From: Neiella litorisoli
GTDB lineage: Bacteria; Pseudomonadota; Gammaproteobacteria; Enterobacterales; Neiellaceae
DNA length: 64,000 nt
Assembly (NCBI RefSeq): GCF_014773395.1
Contig: NZ_JACXAF010000023.1
Span: 1-64,000, forward strand
Reading direction: 5' to 3'
The notes below the pieces were generated by a model. It was given only the letters and a program-made list of their open reading frames with translations, was not told the origin of the DNA and ran no database searches. A program made the translations under genes and the position numbers. Positions 8,750-19,671 of the stretch are shown in pieces (position 1 is the first letter of the stretch; the number at the start of each line of letters is the position of its first letter).

Positions 8750-10039
8750 GTGGCGAAACAAATTCAAGCCGTTCGCGGTATGAACGACTGTCTTCCTGAT
8801 CAGTCTCCTGCTTGGCAGTTTATTGAACAAGGGTTGCGCGATCTGGTTGCCGGTTATGGCTATGCTGAGATCCGCACGCCAGTGGTAGAAAGCACAGACC
8901 TGTTCAAGCGTTCAATTGGTGAAGTGACCGACATCGTCGAGAAGGAAATGTATACCTTCGACGATCGCAATGGTGACAGCCTGACCTTGCGCCCAGAAGG
9001 CACCGCCAGCTGTGTTCGCGCCGGCAACCAAGGCGGTTTGCTGTACAATCAGGAACAACGCTTGTGGTATATCGGCCCAATGTTCCGTCACGAGCGCCCG
9101 CAAAAAGGTCGCTATCGCCAGTTCCATCAGTTTGGTGTTGAGTTGTATGGCCTAGCCGGTGCTGATGCTGATGCTGAAGTGATTCAGCTGACGGCCAAAA
9201 TGTGGCAAGACTTTGGTATTTCTGATCAGGTTACTTTGCAGCTCAACTCACTTGGCTCTAATCAGGCCCGAGCGGACTACAAAGATGCTTTGGTCGAATT
9301 TCTGACCGCCCATGAAGCGCAGCTTGATGAAGATAGCAAGCGCCGCTTACACAGTAATCCGCTGCGTGTATTGGATAGCAAAAATCCGCAAACTCAAGCA
9401 TTGCTGGTTAATGCGCCCAAGCTGTCCGAGTATCTAGACGAAGACAGCAAGCAGCACATGACCAAACTGTGTCAACTATTGGACGCACTGGGCATTGCTT
9501 ATCAGATTAACGAACGCTTGGTACGCGGGCTGGATTATTACAACAAAACCGTGTTTGAATGGGTCACCGATGCGCTTGGTGCTCAAGGTACGGTTTGTGC
9601 CGGTGGCCGCTATGATGGCTTGGTCGAGCAACTTGGCGGCAAAGCAACCACAGCGGTTGGTTTTGCCATGGGCATGGAGCGTTTATTGCTGTTGCTCGAA
9701 ACCTTGGGCAAGTTAGACAATTTGCCTGCGCCAGTCGATGTCTATTGCATGGCGAGTGGCGACGAATGCGTTGCTGCCAGCATGAAGCTTGCGCAACAGT
9801 TGCGGACTGAGCTGGCCGGCGTTCGCATTATGCAGCACCTTGGTGGCGGCAATTTGAAAAAACAGTTTAAGCGCGCGGATAAGAGCGGCGCTCGTTGTGC
9901 CTTGATCCTCGGCCAGCAAGAGTTGGCTGATGGCGTTGTCGGCCTTAAACATTTACGAAATCATGATCTGCCACAGGAGCAAGTTCCTTTGGCTGAAGTA
10001 GCAACACGCCTCGCGGCGGTAATGAACGAAACGGAGTAA
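8750..10039 (+). CDS. hisS: Histidyl-tRNA synthetase
   Basis: A 429-residue class II aminoacyl-tRNA synthetase that charges tRNA-His. Class II motif 2 appears as [19 protein letters not shown], the histidine-binding loop as [12 protein letters not shown], and motif 3 as [12 protein letters not shown] near residue 305. The C-terminal anticodon-binding domain follows. The start codon is GTG. A sigma-70 promoter precedes it. yfgM follows after three bases. Confidence 0.98.
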   Translation: MAKQIQAVRGMNDCLPDQSPAWQFIEQGLRDLVAGYGYAEIRTPVVESTDLFKRSIGEVTDIVEKEMYTFDDRNGDSLTLRPEGTASCVRAGNQGGLLYNQEQRLWYIGPMFRHERPQKGRYRQFHQFGVELYGLAGADADAEVIQLTAKMWQDFGISDQVTLQLNSLGSNQARADYKDALVEFLTAHEAQLDEDSKRRLHSNPLRVLDSKNPQTQALLVNAPKLSEYLDEDSKQHMTKLCQLLDALGIAYQINERLVRGLDYYNKTVFEWVTDALGAQGTVCAGGRYDGLVEQLGGKATTAVGFAMGMERLLLLLETLGKLDNLPAPVDVYCMASGDECVAASMKLAQQLRTELAGVRIMQHLGGGNLKKQFKRADKSGARCALILGQQELADGVVGLKHLRNHDLPQEQVPLAEVATRLAAVMNETE

Positions 10040-10042
10040 GGT

Positions 10043-10678
10043 GTGGAAGGTTACCAGACCGAAGAACAACAGGTTGAAGCCATTAAGGCGTTTTGGCGTA
10101 AAAACGGCAATCAAATTTTATTAGGCATTATTATCGGCCTAGGCGGCATTTACGGCTTCCGTTATTTTCAAGAGCAGCAAGTGCTTGAAAGTGCCGAAGC
10201 GGCAGATGCTTTTTCAAAAGCATTGACTGCCGAGCAATTGCAAGGCTTTGCCAGTGATTACAGTAAGTCAGGCTATGTTGCAGTAGCTGAATTGAAGTTG
10301 GCGAAAACGCAAGTCGAAGCAGGCGAGTTAGAAGCCGCCGCAGCGACGTTAAAGCAAGTGATTGCTGGCGCTGATGAAGTGGCGTTGCAACAGGTTGCTA
10401 AAATTCGCTTAGCCCGTATTCAAGTTGCCTTGAATCAGCTCGATGCCGCACTGGCCACGTTGGCTGGCGACTGGCCGCAGTCATTGCTGGGTGAGGTTGA
10501 AGTCGTTAAAGGTGAAGCACACATCGCAGCAGGCGATACCGAAGCAGCACGCGACGCGTTCCAAACCGCGCTAATGAATGTTTCGCCACAACAAGCGGCG
10601 TCAATTCAAATTCGCTTAGATGACATTGCTGCGCCCGTAGCGCAGCTTCCGCCGGTAGAGACGGCTAGCAAGGAGTAA
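10043..10678 (+). CDS. yfgM: Ancillary SecYEG translocon subunit YfgM
   Basis: A 211-residue inner-membrane protein with one N-terminal membrane helix (residues about 21-38, ILLGIIIGLGGIYGF) and a periplasmic TPR-like helical domain. In E. coli YfgM joins SecYEG and the chaperone PpiD and helps hand over exported proteins. The opening YQTEEQQVEAIKAFW is the family signature. GTG start, three bases after hisS and four bases before bamB, all on one transcript. Confidence 0.92.
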   Translation: MEGYQTEEQQVEAIKAFWRKNGNQILLGIIIGLGGIYGFRYFQEQQVLESAEAADAFSKALTAEQLQGFASDYSKSGYVAVAELKLAKTQVEAGELEAAAATLKQVIAGADEVALQQVAKIRLARIQVALNQLDAALATLAGDWPQSLLGEVEVVKGEAHIAAGDTEAARDAFQTALMNVSPQQAASIQIRLDDIAAPVAQLPPVETASKE

Positions 10679-10682
10679 GCTT

Positions 10683-11876
10683 GTGACGAACTGGTTCCGC
10701 CCATTGGCCGTAGCGGCTCTGGCGACGTTTACATTGTCAGCGTGCTCACTGTTTAGTGATGACGAAGACCAAATCATTGTTGCTGAGCTTGTCGAATTCG
10801 AACCTCAGTTCGAAGGCAAGCAGCTATGGTCGGCTTCTGTCGGCAGTGGTGTGGGTGACCATGCGTCACGCTTGCGCCCCGCAGTTGGCTACGACAAAGT
10901 GTTTGCAGCCAGTCGCGATGGTGTCGTGAAAGCGCTTGACCAAGAAACTGGCGATACCCTTTGGGAAGTCCACGTTGGTGAGCGCGATACCGACCGCTGG
11001 TTTGGCGGTTATCGCTCGGCCATGGTTTCAGGTGCGGTGACGGTTGCTTACAAGAAAGTCTTTCTGGGTACTGAGCGCGGCTTTGTGTTGGGCTTAGATG
11101 CTGAAACCGGTGAAGAAGTTTGGCGAGCCACTGTCGCTGGTGAAGTTTTAGCGCCGCCTGCGGTATCTGATGGCATCGTGGTGGCCAGCACGCTATCGGG
11201 TAAGATTTATGGTCTTGATGCCGAAACCGGTGAAGAGCTGTGGAACTTTGAAGGCGCAGTCCCGCCGTTGACGCTGCGTGGCTCTGGTACCCCAGCTATT
11301 GACAACGGCGCCGTGTTCGCTGGCACGGCTGATGGCAAGTTAACCGCTATTTTCCTTGAGCGCGGCTTCCAGATTTGGGAAGAACAAGTGACGCTACCTG
11401 GCGGCACCAATGATCTTGAGCGGATGGTTGATATTGATGCTGATGTGCTGACCGGCGGGGACACTGTCTACGCAGTAGCCTACAATGGTGACTTAGTTGC
11501 AGCAGAAATGCGCTCCGGTCGTGAGAAGTGGAAACGCCCATACTCGTCTTATCAAGGCATGGTGATGGACGGCTTTGAGATTTATCTAAGCAGTTCATCG
11601 AGCTATGTGTTTGCGATTGATCGCCGTGATGCCACTGAACTATGGGCCAACCGCGAGTTGGAAAACCGCCAAATCACGACGCCAGCATTTGTTTCTCGCT
11701 ACGTCATTGTTGGTGACTTTGAAGGTTATCTGCATTGGCTGGATGGCAATACCGGACAATTTGTTGCGCGAATGTATATTGATTCTGATGGCCTCTACTC
11801 GACGCCGGTTGTGGAAGGCAATGTTGCTTATCTGCAATCCCGAGACGGCGATGTGTACGCAATTCAGACACCTTAG
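10683..11876 (+). CDS. bamB: Outer-membrane protein assembly factor BamB
   Basis: A 397-residue lipoprotein of the BAM complex, which inserts beta-barrel proteins in the outer membrane. Lipobox LSAC with C21. The mature part is an eight-bladed beta propeller built from PQQ-like repeats, seen as recurring (G)LDAETGE(E)-(V/L)-W units. GTG start, directly behind yfgM. A strong terminator follows at 11906, ending the operon before der. Confidence 0.97.
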   Translation: MTNWFRPLAVAALATFTLSACSLFSDDEDQIIVAELVEFEPQFEGKQLWSASVGSGVGDHASRLRPAVGYDKVFAASRDGVVKALDQETGDTLWEVHVGERDTDRWFGGYRSAMVSGAVTVAYKKVFLGTERGFVLGLDAETGEEVWRATVAGEVLAPPAVSDGIVVASTLSGKIYGLDAETGEELWNFEGAVPPLTLRGSGTPAIDNGAVFAGTADGKLTAIFLERGFQIWEEQVTLPGGTNDLERMVDIDADVLTGGDTVYAVAYNGDLVAAEMRSGREKWKRPYSSYQGMVMDGFEIYLSSSSSYVFAIDRRDATELWANRELENRQITTPAFVSRYVIVGDFEGYLHWLDGNTGQFVARMYIDSDGLYSTPVVEGNVAYLQSRDGDVYAIQTP

Positions 11877-11905
11877 TGTTGCCCCGGTAGCTCGCTAGAT
11901 TTTTT

Positions 11906-11929
11906 AAAGCCCCGGCCTCGGGGCTTTTT
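11906..11929 (+). terminator. Rho-independent terminator between bamB and der
   Basis: An 8-bp stem AAAGCCCC/GGGGCTTT with a 6-base loop is followed by TTTTT, 29 bases after the bamB stop and just before the der ribosome site. Confidence 0.85.
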
Positions 11930-11945
11930 GTTGGAGAAAGAACGA

Positions 11946-13457
11946 ATGACCCCAGTGATTGCGTTGGTTGGACGACCGAATGTCGGCAAATCGACCCTGT
12001 TTAATCGTCTGACCCGAACCAGAGATGCGCTGGTTGCCGATTTTCCTGGTCTGACGCGCGATCGTCAGTATGGTCGAGCTCGGTTTCAGGAGCGTGAGTA
12101 CATCGTTATCGACACCGCAGGTATCTACGGTGATGAAGAAGGTATCGACGCATTAATGGTGGAGCAATCGCAACAGGCGATTGAAGAGGCCAATATCATC
12201 TTCTTTATGGTTGATGGCCGCGACGGCTTGACGCCAACCGACATTGAAATCGCTGAGCATTTGCGCCGTGGCGAAAAAAATGTGGTGTTGCTGGTTAACA
12301 AAATTGATGGCGTTGATGCCAACCAAGTGATGGCTGATTTCTATCAGCTTGGCATCAGTGAAATGTTCGGCATCGCTGCTGCGCAGGGCCGTGGCGTCAG
12401 TCAGGTGTTGGATGAATCGTTAGTTCCTTTGTTAAAAGAACTTGAGGCAGAGCCGAATTTTGACGATTTAGCCGATGATCTGATTGCGGATGAAGAGCTT
12501 GAAGACTTTGATGATGAGCTGTCAGAGCAAGAGCTAGCAGAGTTAGAAGAGCAAGACGAAGACGCCCAGCCATTTGAAGATCTGCCGATCAAGTTGGCAA
12601 TTGTCGGTCGTCCTAATGTCGGTAAATCGACTCTGACCAACCGCATCTTGGGCGAAGATCGAGTGGTGGTGTATGACATGCCTGGTACCACTCGTGATTC
12701 GGTATACATTCCCATGGAGCGGGACGAGCAAGATTACATTTTGATTGATACCGCAGGTATTCGCCGGCGCGCTAGAGTCAATGAAGCCATCGAAAAGTTT
12801 TCCGTGATCAAAACGCTGCAGGCTATTGAAGATGCCAATGTGGTGTTATTGGTGTTGGATGCCCACGCTGGTATTAGTGATCAGGATATGAGCCTATTGG
12901 GCTTTGTGCTCAATGCTGGCCGCTCGCTTGTGGTGGCGGTCAATAAGTGGGACGGTCTCGATACCCATGCTCGTGATCGAATTAAAGATGAGCTCGATCG
13001 CCGCTTAGGGTTTGTTGATTTTGCCCGAGTTCACTTTATCTCTGCATTACATGGCAGTGGCGTTGGTCACTTGTTTGAATCGGTCCAAGAGGCGTATCAA
13101 TCGGCGACACGTCGGGTTTCGACATCGATGCTGACTCGGATCCTGCATGGTGCGGCGGAAGATCATAACCCACCGATGGTTCGGGGCCGCCGCAGTAAAC
13201 TGCGTTATGCCCACGCCGGTGGTTACAATCCGCCGGTGATTGTGGTCCATGGCAATATGGTGACGTCATTGCCCGGCTCGTATAAGCGTTACCTGACTAA
13301 CTATTTCCGACGTTCGCTACAAATTATGGGTACACCTATCAAAATCGAATTTAAAGAAGGTGATAACCCGTATAAGGACAAAAAAAATACACTAACTTTG
13401 AGTCAAATCAGAAAAAGACGTCGTTTAATGAAGTACATCAAGGGTAGACAAAAATAA
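11946..13457 (+). CDS. der: Ribosome-assembly GTPase Der (EngA)
   Basis: A 503-residue tandem GTPase needed for 50S subunit maturation. Two complete G domains are present. P-loops GRPNVGKS occur at residues 9-16 and about 219, each with a DTAG (G3) motif, and the G4 motifs are NKID and NKWD. A KH-like C-terminal domain with a basic tail (RKRRRLMKY) follows. The linker between the G domains is long and strongly acidic (about residues 165-213). I start at the ATG at 11946, preceded by GGAGAAAGAA, rather than six codons earlier. Start and terminator positions imply that der is expressed from its own promoter or by read-through. Confidence 0.97.
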   Translation: MTPVIALVGRPNVGKSTLFNRLTRTRDALVADFPGLTRDRQYGRARFQEREYIVIDTAGIYGDEEGIDALMVEQSQQAIEEANIIFFMVDGRDGLTPTDIEIAEHLRRGEKNVVLLVNKIDGVDANQVMADFYQLGISEMFGIAAAQGRGVSQVLDESLVPLLKELEAEPNFDDLADDLIADEELEDFDDELSEQELAELEEQDEDAQPFEDLPIKLAIVGRPNVGKSTLTNRILGEDRVVVYDMPGTTRDSVYIPMERDEQDYILIDTAGIRRRARVNEAIEKFSVIKTLQAIEDANVVLLVLDAHAGISDQDMSLLGFVLNAGRSLVVAVNKWDGLDTHARDRIKDELDRRLGFVDFARVHFISALHGSGVGHLFESVQEAYQSATRRVSTSMLTRILHGAAEDHNPPMVRGRRSKLRYAHAGGYNPPVIVVHGNMVTSLPGSYKRYLTNYFRRSLQIMGTPIKIEFKEGDNPYKDKKNTLTLSQIRKRRRLMKYIKGRQK

Positions 13458-13485
13458 TAAAACAAAACTACCTCTGAGGTGACCT

Positions 13486-13740
13486 ATGACCCTACGACCG
13501 AAATGCCCGAAGTGCCAGGGCTACTTAATAGCCGACGACGGCCATCATCGTTGCGAGGAGTGCAGTTCGCAATATGAGGCGCAAGCAGTATGTGATGTCT
13601 GTGGCGACCCACTTAGCATTTTAAAAGCCTGTGGTGCAGTTGATTACTTCTGTAATCACTGCAATGAACTGAAGTCAAAGTCGGTGGTTCGACACCGATA
13701 CCTAGAAGTATCTTTTGAACCCGTGCGAGCTGGTTTTTAG
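13486..13740 (+). CDS. yfgJ: YfgJ-like zinc-ribbon protein
   Basis: An 84-residue protein with four Cys pairs (CPKC, CEEC, CDVC, CNHC) that can hold two zinc ions as tandem ribbons. E. coli YfgJ, encoded downstream of der, has the same arrangement. The function is unknown. A good ribosome site (CTGAGGTG) precedes the ATG, and the gene follows der by 28 bases, so it is probably in the same transcript. Confidence 0.85.
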   Translation: MTLRPKCPKCQGYLIADDGHHRCEECSSQYEAQAVCDVCGDPLSILKACGAVDYFCNHCNELKSKSVVRHRYLEVSFEPVRAGF

Positions 13741-13763
13741 TTTTACTCGCTTTTTCTAACTTG

Positions 13764-13788
13764 GCCGCTCCAGCTGCATAGGAGCGGC
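13764..13788. terminator. Inverted repeat between convergent yfgJ and xseA
   Basis: GCCGCTCC (13764-13771) pairs with GGAGCGGC (13781-13788) across a 9-base loop. There is no clear T-tract on either side, so it may be a weak bidirectional terminator for the two genes that end here. Confidence 0.45.
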
Positions 13789-13807
13789 ACTGCAAGTCAC
13801 TTCAGAA

Positions 13808-15154
13808 TCAATCGGCTGTTTTGTCGCTGCCGATCACCTCACTTTCTATTTGGCCATCTTCAACTAGGGTGATTAATTTTTGCCCTTGAGTCACTTGACT
13901 GACACTACGGATCACTTGCTGTTGCTCATTGCGGCTGATGCTATAGCCACGGCTTAGGGTTGCCAGTGGGCTGACAATATCGAGTTTTGCTGCCATTACC
14001 GCCAGCTTATTCTGTTGTTGTTGCAGAGTACGGCTGATTGTTGTTGCTAAGCGCTGATCGAAGTTCTGAAGCTCACTGCGTTTACGGCTGAGGGTTAGCG
14101 ATGGCCGTTGTTCAGATAGGCGGTGCTGCATTGTTAGCTGCTTATTTTTACCTTGCTCTAGGCGTTTTTGAATGGCTCGCTGAAGTCTAAAATGAAGCTC
14201 GTCTGCCCGTTGATTGTGTTGTTGAATTTGTAAGCTTGGATGTTGTCGTTCCAGTCGCTGAGCGAGTTGCGACAACACCAACTGGCGAGTTTGCTGTTGT
14301 TGGCGCCAGCCGTGATTGAGCCGGCTAACCATGTTATTAAAAGCTTGCAATCGATGTTCGGCATCTGAAGTCACTAACTCTGCGGCAGCTGATGGCGTCG
14401 CAGCTCTCAGATCGGCAACCAGATCAGCAATACTAACATCCACTTCATGACCAACCGCACTGATCACCGGTAAACGACTATTGACGATCGCTGCGGCGAC
14501 CACTTCGGTGTTAAAACACCATAAATCTTCCAAGCTACCGCCACCGCGACCAATAATCAGCAGATCCACTTCATTGCGTCGGTTGGCCATGGCTATTTGC
14601 ACGGCAATTTGTTCGGCGGCGCCTTCGCCTTGCACCGCTGTCGGGTAAATCACGACTTCAACGCTGGCATCGCGACGTGCCATCACAGTCAAAATGTCAT
14701 GAATAGCGGCGCCTGATGATGAGGTCACGACGCCGACTTTGCGAATCGACTGCGGCAGCGCCCGCTTGCGTTCATGGTCAAACCAGCCGCGCTGATGCAA
14801 GGTGCGCTTCATTTGCTCAAAAGCTTGCTGTAAGCGCCCGATCCCGGCTGGCTGCATGGCATCGATGACCAGTTGGTATTCTCCGCGCGGCGCGTACAAG
14901 CCAACTTGGGCTTTAACCAATACCGCATCGCCGACATTGGGCTGCCAGCTTAGCTGGCGGTTGCGCGTACGAAACATGGCGCAGCGGACTTGTGATGAGG
15001 CATCTTTTAGGGTTAGGTACCAGTGGCCGGAAGCGGCTCGAGTGAGCTGGCCAATTTCAGCCTCCAACCAGATGGTGCCGACCTGTTGGCTTAACAGCTG
15101 ACTGACATGTTGGTTGAGTTGCGAAACACTAAAGATATTGTCAGCAGAAATCAT
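13808..15154 (-). CDS. xseA: Exodeoxyribonuclease VII large subunit
   Basis: The 448-residue catalytic subunit of ExoVII, which degrades single-stranded DNA to oligonucleotides in repair. An N-terminal OB fold (residues about 5-110) precedes the catalytic domain with the GxG-rich motifs VVTSSSGAAIHDIL and IGRGGGSLEDLW, then long coiled helices rich in Gln. The C-terminal LSRGYSI segment is characteristic. xseB is not adjacent, as usual. It is transcribed away from guaB, with a 339-base gap between them. Confidence 0.96.
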   Translation of the reverse strand: MISADNIFSVSQLNQHVSQLLSQQVGTIWLEAEIGQLTRAASGHWYLTLKDASSQVRCAMFRTRNRQLSWQPNVGDAVLVKAQVGLYAPRGEYQLVIDAMQPAGIGRLQQAFEQMKRTLHQRGWFDHERKRALPQSIRKVGVVTSSSGAAIHDILTVMARRDASVEVVIYPTAVQGEGAAEQIAVQIAMANRRNEVDLLIIGRGGGSLEDLWCFNTEVVAAAIVNSRLPVISAVGHEVDVSIADLVADLRAATPSAAAELVTSDAEHRLQAFNNMVSRLNHGWRQQQQTRQLVLSQLAQRLERQHPSLQIQQHNQRADELHFRLQRAIQKRLEQGKNKQLTMQHRLSEQRPSLTLSRKRSELQNFDQRLATTISRTLQQQQNKLAVMAAKLDIVSPLATLSRGYSISRNEQQQVIRSVSQVTQGQKLITLVEDGQIESEVIGSDKTAD

Positions 15155-15493
15155 CGGATAGGCTCTATGGTTACGGCAGGTGTTTTAACTGGGCATTATG
15201 CCTTAACTTGACCAAATAGTTGTCGCAAAATCAGCTTGAGTATCTGGCAACAGCGCGCATTTTGGGGGCGCTGCTTATTGAGCCTAGTAGGTTGTAGGCA
15301 CATGAAGGGCCGACGCGGGTGACTCTTGGTTGCTGATAATCTGCTGATTCGTAGTGTTGCCTTTACAGGCAATTGTTAAAAACAATGGCCAAGGCGTGAT
15401 ATTCATCAAATATTTATTTGTTTCAACTCTTCCTTATCGGTAGAATACGGCCGCAACCAAATGACCGTCACTTGCTAGGTTGAGAGTTGCATC
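15155..15493. other. Intergenic region between xseA and guaB
   Basis: A 339-base divergent region. It contains the guaB promoter (15418-15446) and a short inverted repeat ATTGTT-aaa-AACAAT near 15372. I saw no ORF with a ribosome site, and no clear PurR operator. Confidence 0.55.
15418..15446 (+). promoter_or_regulatory. Sigma-70 promoter of guaBA
   Basis: TTGTTT and TAGAAT are separated by exactly 17 bases, 47 bases before the guaB start codon. The following GC-rich stretch (ACGGCCGC) would lie at the transcription start, as expected of a growth-rate-controlled purine promoter. Confidence 0.6.
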
Positions 15494-16957
15494 ATGCTAA
15501 GAATTGCTAAAGAAGCATTAACGTTTGATGACGTTTTGCTTGTTCCAGCCCACTCAGAAGTTTTGCCCAACACGGCGAACCTTCGCACCCGTCTGACCAA
15601 GACCATTGACCTCAATATTCCGATGCTGTCTGCCGCCATGGATACGGTGACCGAAGCGCGTCTTGCGATTGCGCTTGCCCAGGAGGGCGGGATTGGCTTT
15701 ATTCACAAAAACATGTCGATTGAAGCGCAAGCTGAACAAGTTCGTATCGTTAAAAAATACGAAAGTGGCATGGTTGATGAGCCAACTACAGTTGGGCCAG
15801 AACTATCGATCGGTGAGTTGATTCACTTACAGCAGAAGCTCGGTTTCTCAGGCTTCCCTGTGGTCAATGACGACAATGACTTAATTGGTATTGTCACCAG
15901 TCGTGATGTTCGTTTTGAACGTGACTTGTCCAAGCAAGTCAAACACATCATGACGCCAAAAGAAAAGTTGGTGACGGTGCACACCAGCGCCAACCGTGAA
16001 GATGTCCAGCATCTGATGCACGAACACCGAATTGAAAAGATTCTGGTTGTTCATGATGACTTCAAACTAGCCGGCATGATCACCGTCAAAGACTTCAAAA
16101 AAGCGGAACGCAAACCGAACGCTTGTAAAGATTCACAAGGCCGTTTGCGCGTAGGTGCCGCAGTGGGTGCCGGTGAGGGCAATGAAGAGCGGGTTGCTGC
16201 TTTGGTTGCTGCTGGTGTCGATGTGCTGCTGGTTGATTCAAGCCACGGTCATTCGCAAGGCGTTTTGAATCGTATTCGCGCCACTAAAGACGCTTACCCG
16301 CAGGTGCAGATTATCGGTGGTAATGTTGCCACTGGAGCTGGTGCAGTGGCGCTTGCCGATGCCGGTTGTGATGCGGTCAAAGTTGGTATTGGTCCTGGCT
16401 CTATTTGTACCACCCGGATTGTGACGGGTGTTGGTGTGCCACAAATTACCGCTGTGTCCGATGCTGTTGAAGCACTGAAAGAGCGCGATATTCCGGTGAT
16501 TGCTGATGGCGGCATTCGTTATTCAGGTGATTTAGCCAAGGCCATTGCCGCTGGCGCCTCATGCGTCATGGTCGGCTCTATGTTTGCTGGTACTGATGAA
16601 GCGCCAGGTGAGATCGAGTTGTACCAAGGCCGAGCCTTTAAGAGCTATCGTGGTATGGGCTCGCTCGGTGCGATGTCAAAAGGCTCGTCAGATCGCTATT
16701 TCCAAAGTGATAATGCGGCAGACAAGTTGGTGCCAGAAGGCATCGAAGGACGTATCCCGTACAAAGGTACATTGAACGGTATCATTCACCAGCAAATGGG
16801 CGGTCTGCGTTCATGCATGGGTCTGACCGGTTGTGCCACGATCGATGAGCTGCGCACCAAGGCTGAATTTGTCAAAGTGACCAGCGCCGGAATGGGCGAA
16901 TCTCACGTTCACGACGTGACGATTACCAAAGAAGCACCAAACTACCGTTTGGGCTAA
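15494..16957 (+). CDS. guaB: Inosine-5'-monophosphate dehydrogenase
   Basis: Oxidises IMP to XMP with NAD, the first committed step of GMP synthesis. The 487-residue protein has the TIM-barrel catalytic domain split by a pair of CBS domains (residues about 95-200). The catalytic cysteine is C305, in the [10 protein letters not shown] loop, and GGIRYSGD and the YRGMGS flap motifs follow. guaA is next on the same strand, separated by a 122-base spacer with a hairpin. Confidence 0.98.
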   Translation: MLRIAKEALTFDDVLLVPAHSEVLPNTANLRTRLTKTIDLNIPMLSAAMDTVTEARLAIALAQEGGIGFIHKNMSIEAQAEQVRIVKKYESGMVDEPTTVGPELSIGELIHLQQKLGFSGFPVVNDDNDLIGIVTSRDVRFERDLSKQVKHIMTPKEKLVTVHTSANREDVQHLMHEHRIEKILVVHDDFKLAGMITVKDFKKAERKPNACKDSQGRLRVGAAVGAGEGNEERVAALVAAGVDVLLVDSSHGHSQGVLNRIRATKDAYPQVQIIGGNVATGAGAVALADAGCDAVKVGIGPGSICTTRIVTGVGVPQITAVSDAVEALKERDIPVIADGGIRYSGDLAKAIAAGASCVMVGSMFAGTDEAPGEIELYQGRAFKSYRGMGSLGAMSKGSSDRYFQSDNAADKLVPEGIEGRIPYKGTLNGIIHQQMGGLRSCMGLTGCATIDELRTKAEFVKVTSAGMGESHVHDVTITKEAPNYRLG

Positions 16958-17007
16958 ATTAATGACTGACTGCCAGCGACGCTGATTGCAACCTCGCTGG
17001 CTATGCT

Positions 17008-17049
17008 CGAGGACGACCGCTGTTTGGAGACAGTTGCCGTCCTCGTTTT
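17008..17049 (+). terminator. Hairpin with T-tract between guaB and guaA
   Basis: CGAGGACG (17008-17015) pairs with CGTCCTCG (17038-17045), with an inner CTGT/ACAG stem, followed by TTTT. A second repeat, CCAGCGA/TCGCTGG, lies just upstream near 16972-17000. It probably reduces transcription into guaA or protects the guaB message. Confidence 0.6.
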
Positions 17050-17079
17050 GTTATTTCGCAAAGTGAGAATTGCAACATC

Positions 17080-18657
17080 ATGAGCAAAGACATCCACGAC
17101 CATAAAATTCTAATTCTGGACTTTGGTTCCCAGTACACCCAGCTTATTGCCCGCCGCATTCGTGAATTGGGTGTTTATTGTGAGCTTTGGGCGTGGGATG
17201 TGACCGAGCAGGATATTCGTGATTTCAACCCACAAGGCATCATCTTGTCAGGCGGCCCAGAGAGTGTCACCGAAGCGGGCTCACCACGGGCACCCGAGTA
17301 TGTCTTTAATGCCGGCGTTCCGGTGTTGGGTGTTTGCTATGGCATGCAAACCATGGCTCATCAACTCGGTGGCTCGGTGCAAGGCTCGGAGCATCGCGAA
17401 TTCGGTTATGCTCAGGTTGAGCTCATTGCAAAGAGCGCATTATTCGATGCCATTGAAGATCATGTTGGTGACAATGGCAATGCGTTACTCGATGTCTGGA
17501 TGAGCCACGGCGATAAAGTTGCCAGTATTCCAGAAGGTTTCACCACCATTGCTCAGACTTCATCTTGCCCGTACGCGGCAATGGCCGACGAGTCACGCCA
17601 TTTCTACGGTGTTCAATTCCACCCTGAAGTAACCCATACCCGTCAAGGTATGCGTATTTTAGAGCACTTTGTTGTTCAAATTTGCCAGTGTGAGAAGTTG
17701 TGGACTTCCGCCTCAATCATTGAAAACGCCATCGAAACCATTAAAAAGCAAGTCGGTGATGACAAGGTCATTCTTGGCTTGTCTGGCGGTGTTGATAGTT
17801 CGGTGGTTGCCATGTTGTTGCACCGCGCGATCGGTCCCAACTTGACCTGTGTGTTCGTCGATAATGGCCTGCTGCGATTGAATGAGGGCGAGCAGGTGAT
17901 GGAAATGTTTGGTGATCACTTCGGTCTCAACATCGTCCATGTTAAAGCCGAAGAGCGTTTCTTAAATGCACTTGCCGGAGAAGCTGACCCTGAAGCCAAG
18001 CGTAAAAAGATTGGCCACACTTTTATTGAAGTGTTTGATGAAGAGGCTGGCAAACAAACCGACGTCAAATGGTTGGCCCAAGGCACCATTTACCCTGACG
18101 TGATTGAATCTGCTGCTTCGAAAACCGGTAAAGCCCATGTGATTAAGTCGCACCACAATGTTGGTGGTTTGCCTGAAGACATGGAACTCGGTTTGGTCGA
18201 GCCGCTGAAAGAGCTGTTCAAGGACGAAGTCCGCAAGATCGGCCTAGAACTGGGCTTGCCGTATGACATGCTGTATCGCCACCCATTCCCTGGCCCAGGT
18301 CTCGGTGTACGGGTACTGGGTGAAGTGAAAAAAGAATACTGCGATCTGCTGCGTCGTGCCGATGCGATCTTCATCGAGGAGCTACATGCGGCTGATCTCT
18401 ACCACAAAGTGAGCCAAGCCTTTACCGTATTCCTGCCAGTCCGCTCGGTTGGTGTCATGGGCGATGGTCGCAAATACGATTGGGTGGTGTCATTGCGTGC
18501 GGTGGAAACCATCGACTTTATGACCGCGCACTGGGCACACTTGCCGTATGAATTTTTAGGTAAAGTGTCAAACCGTATCATCAACGAGATCGACGGCATT
18601 TCTCGAGTGGTTTACGACGTTTCCGGCAAGCCGCCTGCAACCATTGAATGGGAATAA
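17080..18657 (+). CDS. guaA: GMP synthase (glutamine-hydrolysing)
   Basis: Aminates XMP to GMP using glutamine and ATP. The 525-residue protein has a class I glutamine amidotransferase domain: nucleophile C86 in GVCYGMQ, and His/Glu of the triad in QFHPEV near residue 183. An ATP-pyrophosphatase domain follows with the P-loop SGGVDSSV near residue 235. The C-terminal dimerisation domain ends in the usual PPATIEWE. It sits directly after guaB. Confidence 0.98.
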   Translation: MSKDIHDHKILILDFGSQYTQLIARRIRELGVYCELWAWDVTEQDIRDFNPQGIILSGGPESVTEAGSPRAPEYVFNAGVPVLGVCYGMQTMAHQLGGSVQGSEHREFGYAQVELIAKSALFDAIEDHVGDNGNALLDVWMSHGDKVASIPEGFTTIAQTSSCPYAAMADESRHFYGVQFHPEVTHTRQGMRILEHFVVQICQCEKLWTSASIIENAIETIKKQVGDDKVILGLSGGVDSSVVAMLLHRAIGPNLTCVFVDNGLLRLNEGEQVMEMFGDHFGLNIVHVKAEERFLNALAGEADPEAKRKKIGHTFIEVFDEEAGKQTDVKWLAQGTIYPDVIESAASKTGKAHVIKSHHNVGGLPEDMELGLVEPLKELFKDEVRKIGLELGLPYDMLYRHPFPGPGLGVRVLGEVKKEYCDLLRRADAIFIEELHAADLYHKVSQAFTVFLPVRSVGVMGDGRKYDWVVSLRAVETIDFMTAHWAHLPYEFLGKVSNRIINEIDGISRVVYDVSGKPPATIEWE

Positions 18658-18677
18658 CCGCCCTGTTGAATTGCTCC

Positions 18678-18703
18678 AAAAGCCAGCGCAAGCTGGCTTT
18701 TTT
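18678..18703 (+). terminator. Rho-independent terminator after guaA
   Basis: AAAAGCCAGC-gcaa-GCTGGCTTTT followed by further T, ending guaA 21 bases past its stop. The A-run on the other side lets it work for the convergent terC-like gene as well. Confidence 0.85.
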
Positions 18704-18710
18704 GTGGCAA

Positions 18711-19472
18711 TTATTCCGGCGCTTCGAGCTTGGCTTTGCGAGGATTGTGTAGGCGCACTGCTTTTTGTCGTTTCTTTTTCATTCGCAAGTTGAGCATTTC
18801 AACCCCGAACGAGAACGCCATGGCAAAGTAGATGTAGCCTTTTGGAATGTGTAGCTCAAAGCCTTCAGCAATGAGAGTGAAACCGAGCAGCACCAAAAAG
18901 CTCAGCGCCAGCATTTTAACCGTTGGGTGGCGCTCAACAAATTCAGCAATACTCGAAGCCGCCAGCATCATCACAACCACAGCAATGACCATGGCGATAA
19001 TCATGACAGGTACGTGTTTGGCAATCCCGACAGCCGTGATCACCGAATCAAAACTAAAGACAATATCAATCAGCACGATTTGAATAATGACGGCACCAAA
19101 GGTGGCCTGCACCGCTGAAGTTTGATGGTCTTCGTCACCTTCGAGAGAATTGTGGATTTCATGGGTGCTTTTAGCGAGCAGGAAGAGTCCGCCGCCAATC
19201 AATATCAAATCCCGCCCACTGATGGCATTTCCCATGATTTCAACCAAGGGAGCGGTGAGTCCCATCACCCAAGTGATCGACAACAGCAGGGCGATACGGG
19301 CGAACAATGCGACTGAAAGGCCTATGTAGCGAGCCTTGGCGCGAACGGCTTTAGGCAATCGGCCACATAGAATCGAGATAAAGATAATGTTGTCGATACC
19401 CAGCACGACCTCCAGCACAGTTAAAGTGCCCAGAGCGACCCACGCCTCCGGTGAACTCATCCATTCCATCAT
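18711..19472 (-). CDS. TerC family integral membrane protein
   Basis: A 253-residue protein with about seven membrane helices. The family signatures are GIDNIIFI near residue 25 and IDIVFSFDSVITA near residue 137, whose acidic residues in helices suggest metal ion (for example Mn2+) export, as known for Alx and MntY-type TerC proteins. A soluble loop with Asp/His (about 108-118) and a basic C-terminal tail (KKKRQKAVRL) face the cytoplasm. No tellurite genes are nearby, so the TerC name does not imply tellurite resistance. No PIIN/CBS domains are fused. Tandem Met codons leave the start uncertain by one to four residues. Confidence 0.88.
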   Translation of the reverse strand: MMEWMSSPEAWVALGTLTVLEVVLGIDNIIFISILCGRLPKAVRAKARYIGLSVALFARIALLLSITWVMGLTAPLVEIMGNAISGRDLILIGGGLFLLAKSTHEIHNSLEGDEDHQTSAVQATFGAVIIQIVLIDIVFSFDSVITAVGIAKHVPVMIIAMVIAVVVMMLAASSIAEFVERHPTVKMLALSFLVLLGFTLIAEGFELHIPKGYIYFAMAFSFGVEMLNLRMKKKRQKAVRLHNPRKAKLEAPE

Positions 19473-19671
19473 TTGCTTGCGACTACCTGTTATATGATTT
19501 TGTTTGCTGTTGGGAGTATGGATGGCTTTTTGCCCTTCGCAAAGGGAAATGCGGGCCTTGTTCTACAGCAGCAAATGCTGCACAGCTCAAGTCAGCGAGC
19601 TTTGGCGCTATGCTTTTGAACTTTTTTCAAATAGTCTTGCTGCAATAAAACTCTCGAAGGATAGCGAGTAA

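Noticed and set aside
18711-19472. Tellurite resistance based on the TerC family name
   Set aside because: No terA, terB, terD or terE genes are nearby; a metal-ion transport role fits lone TerC proteins better.
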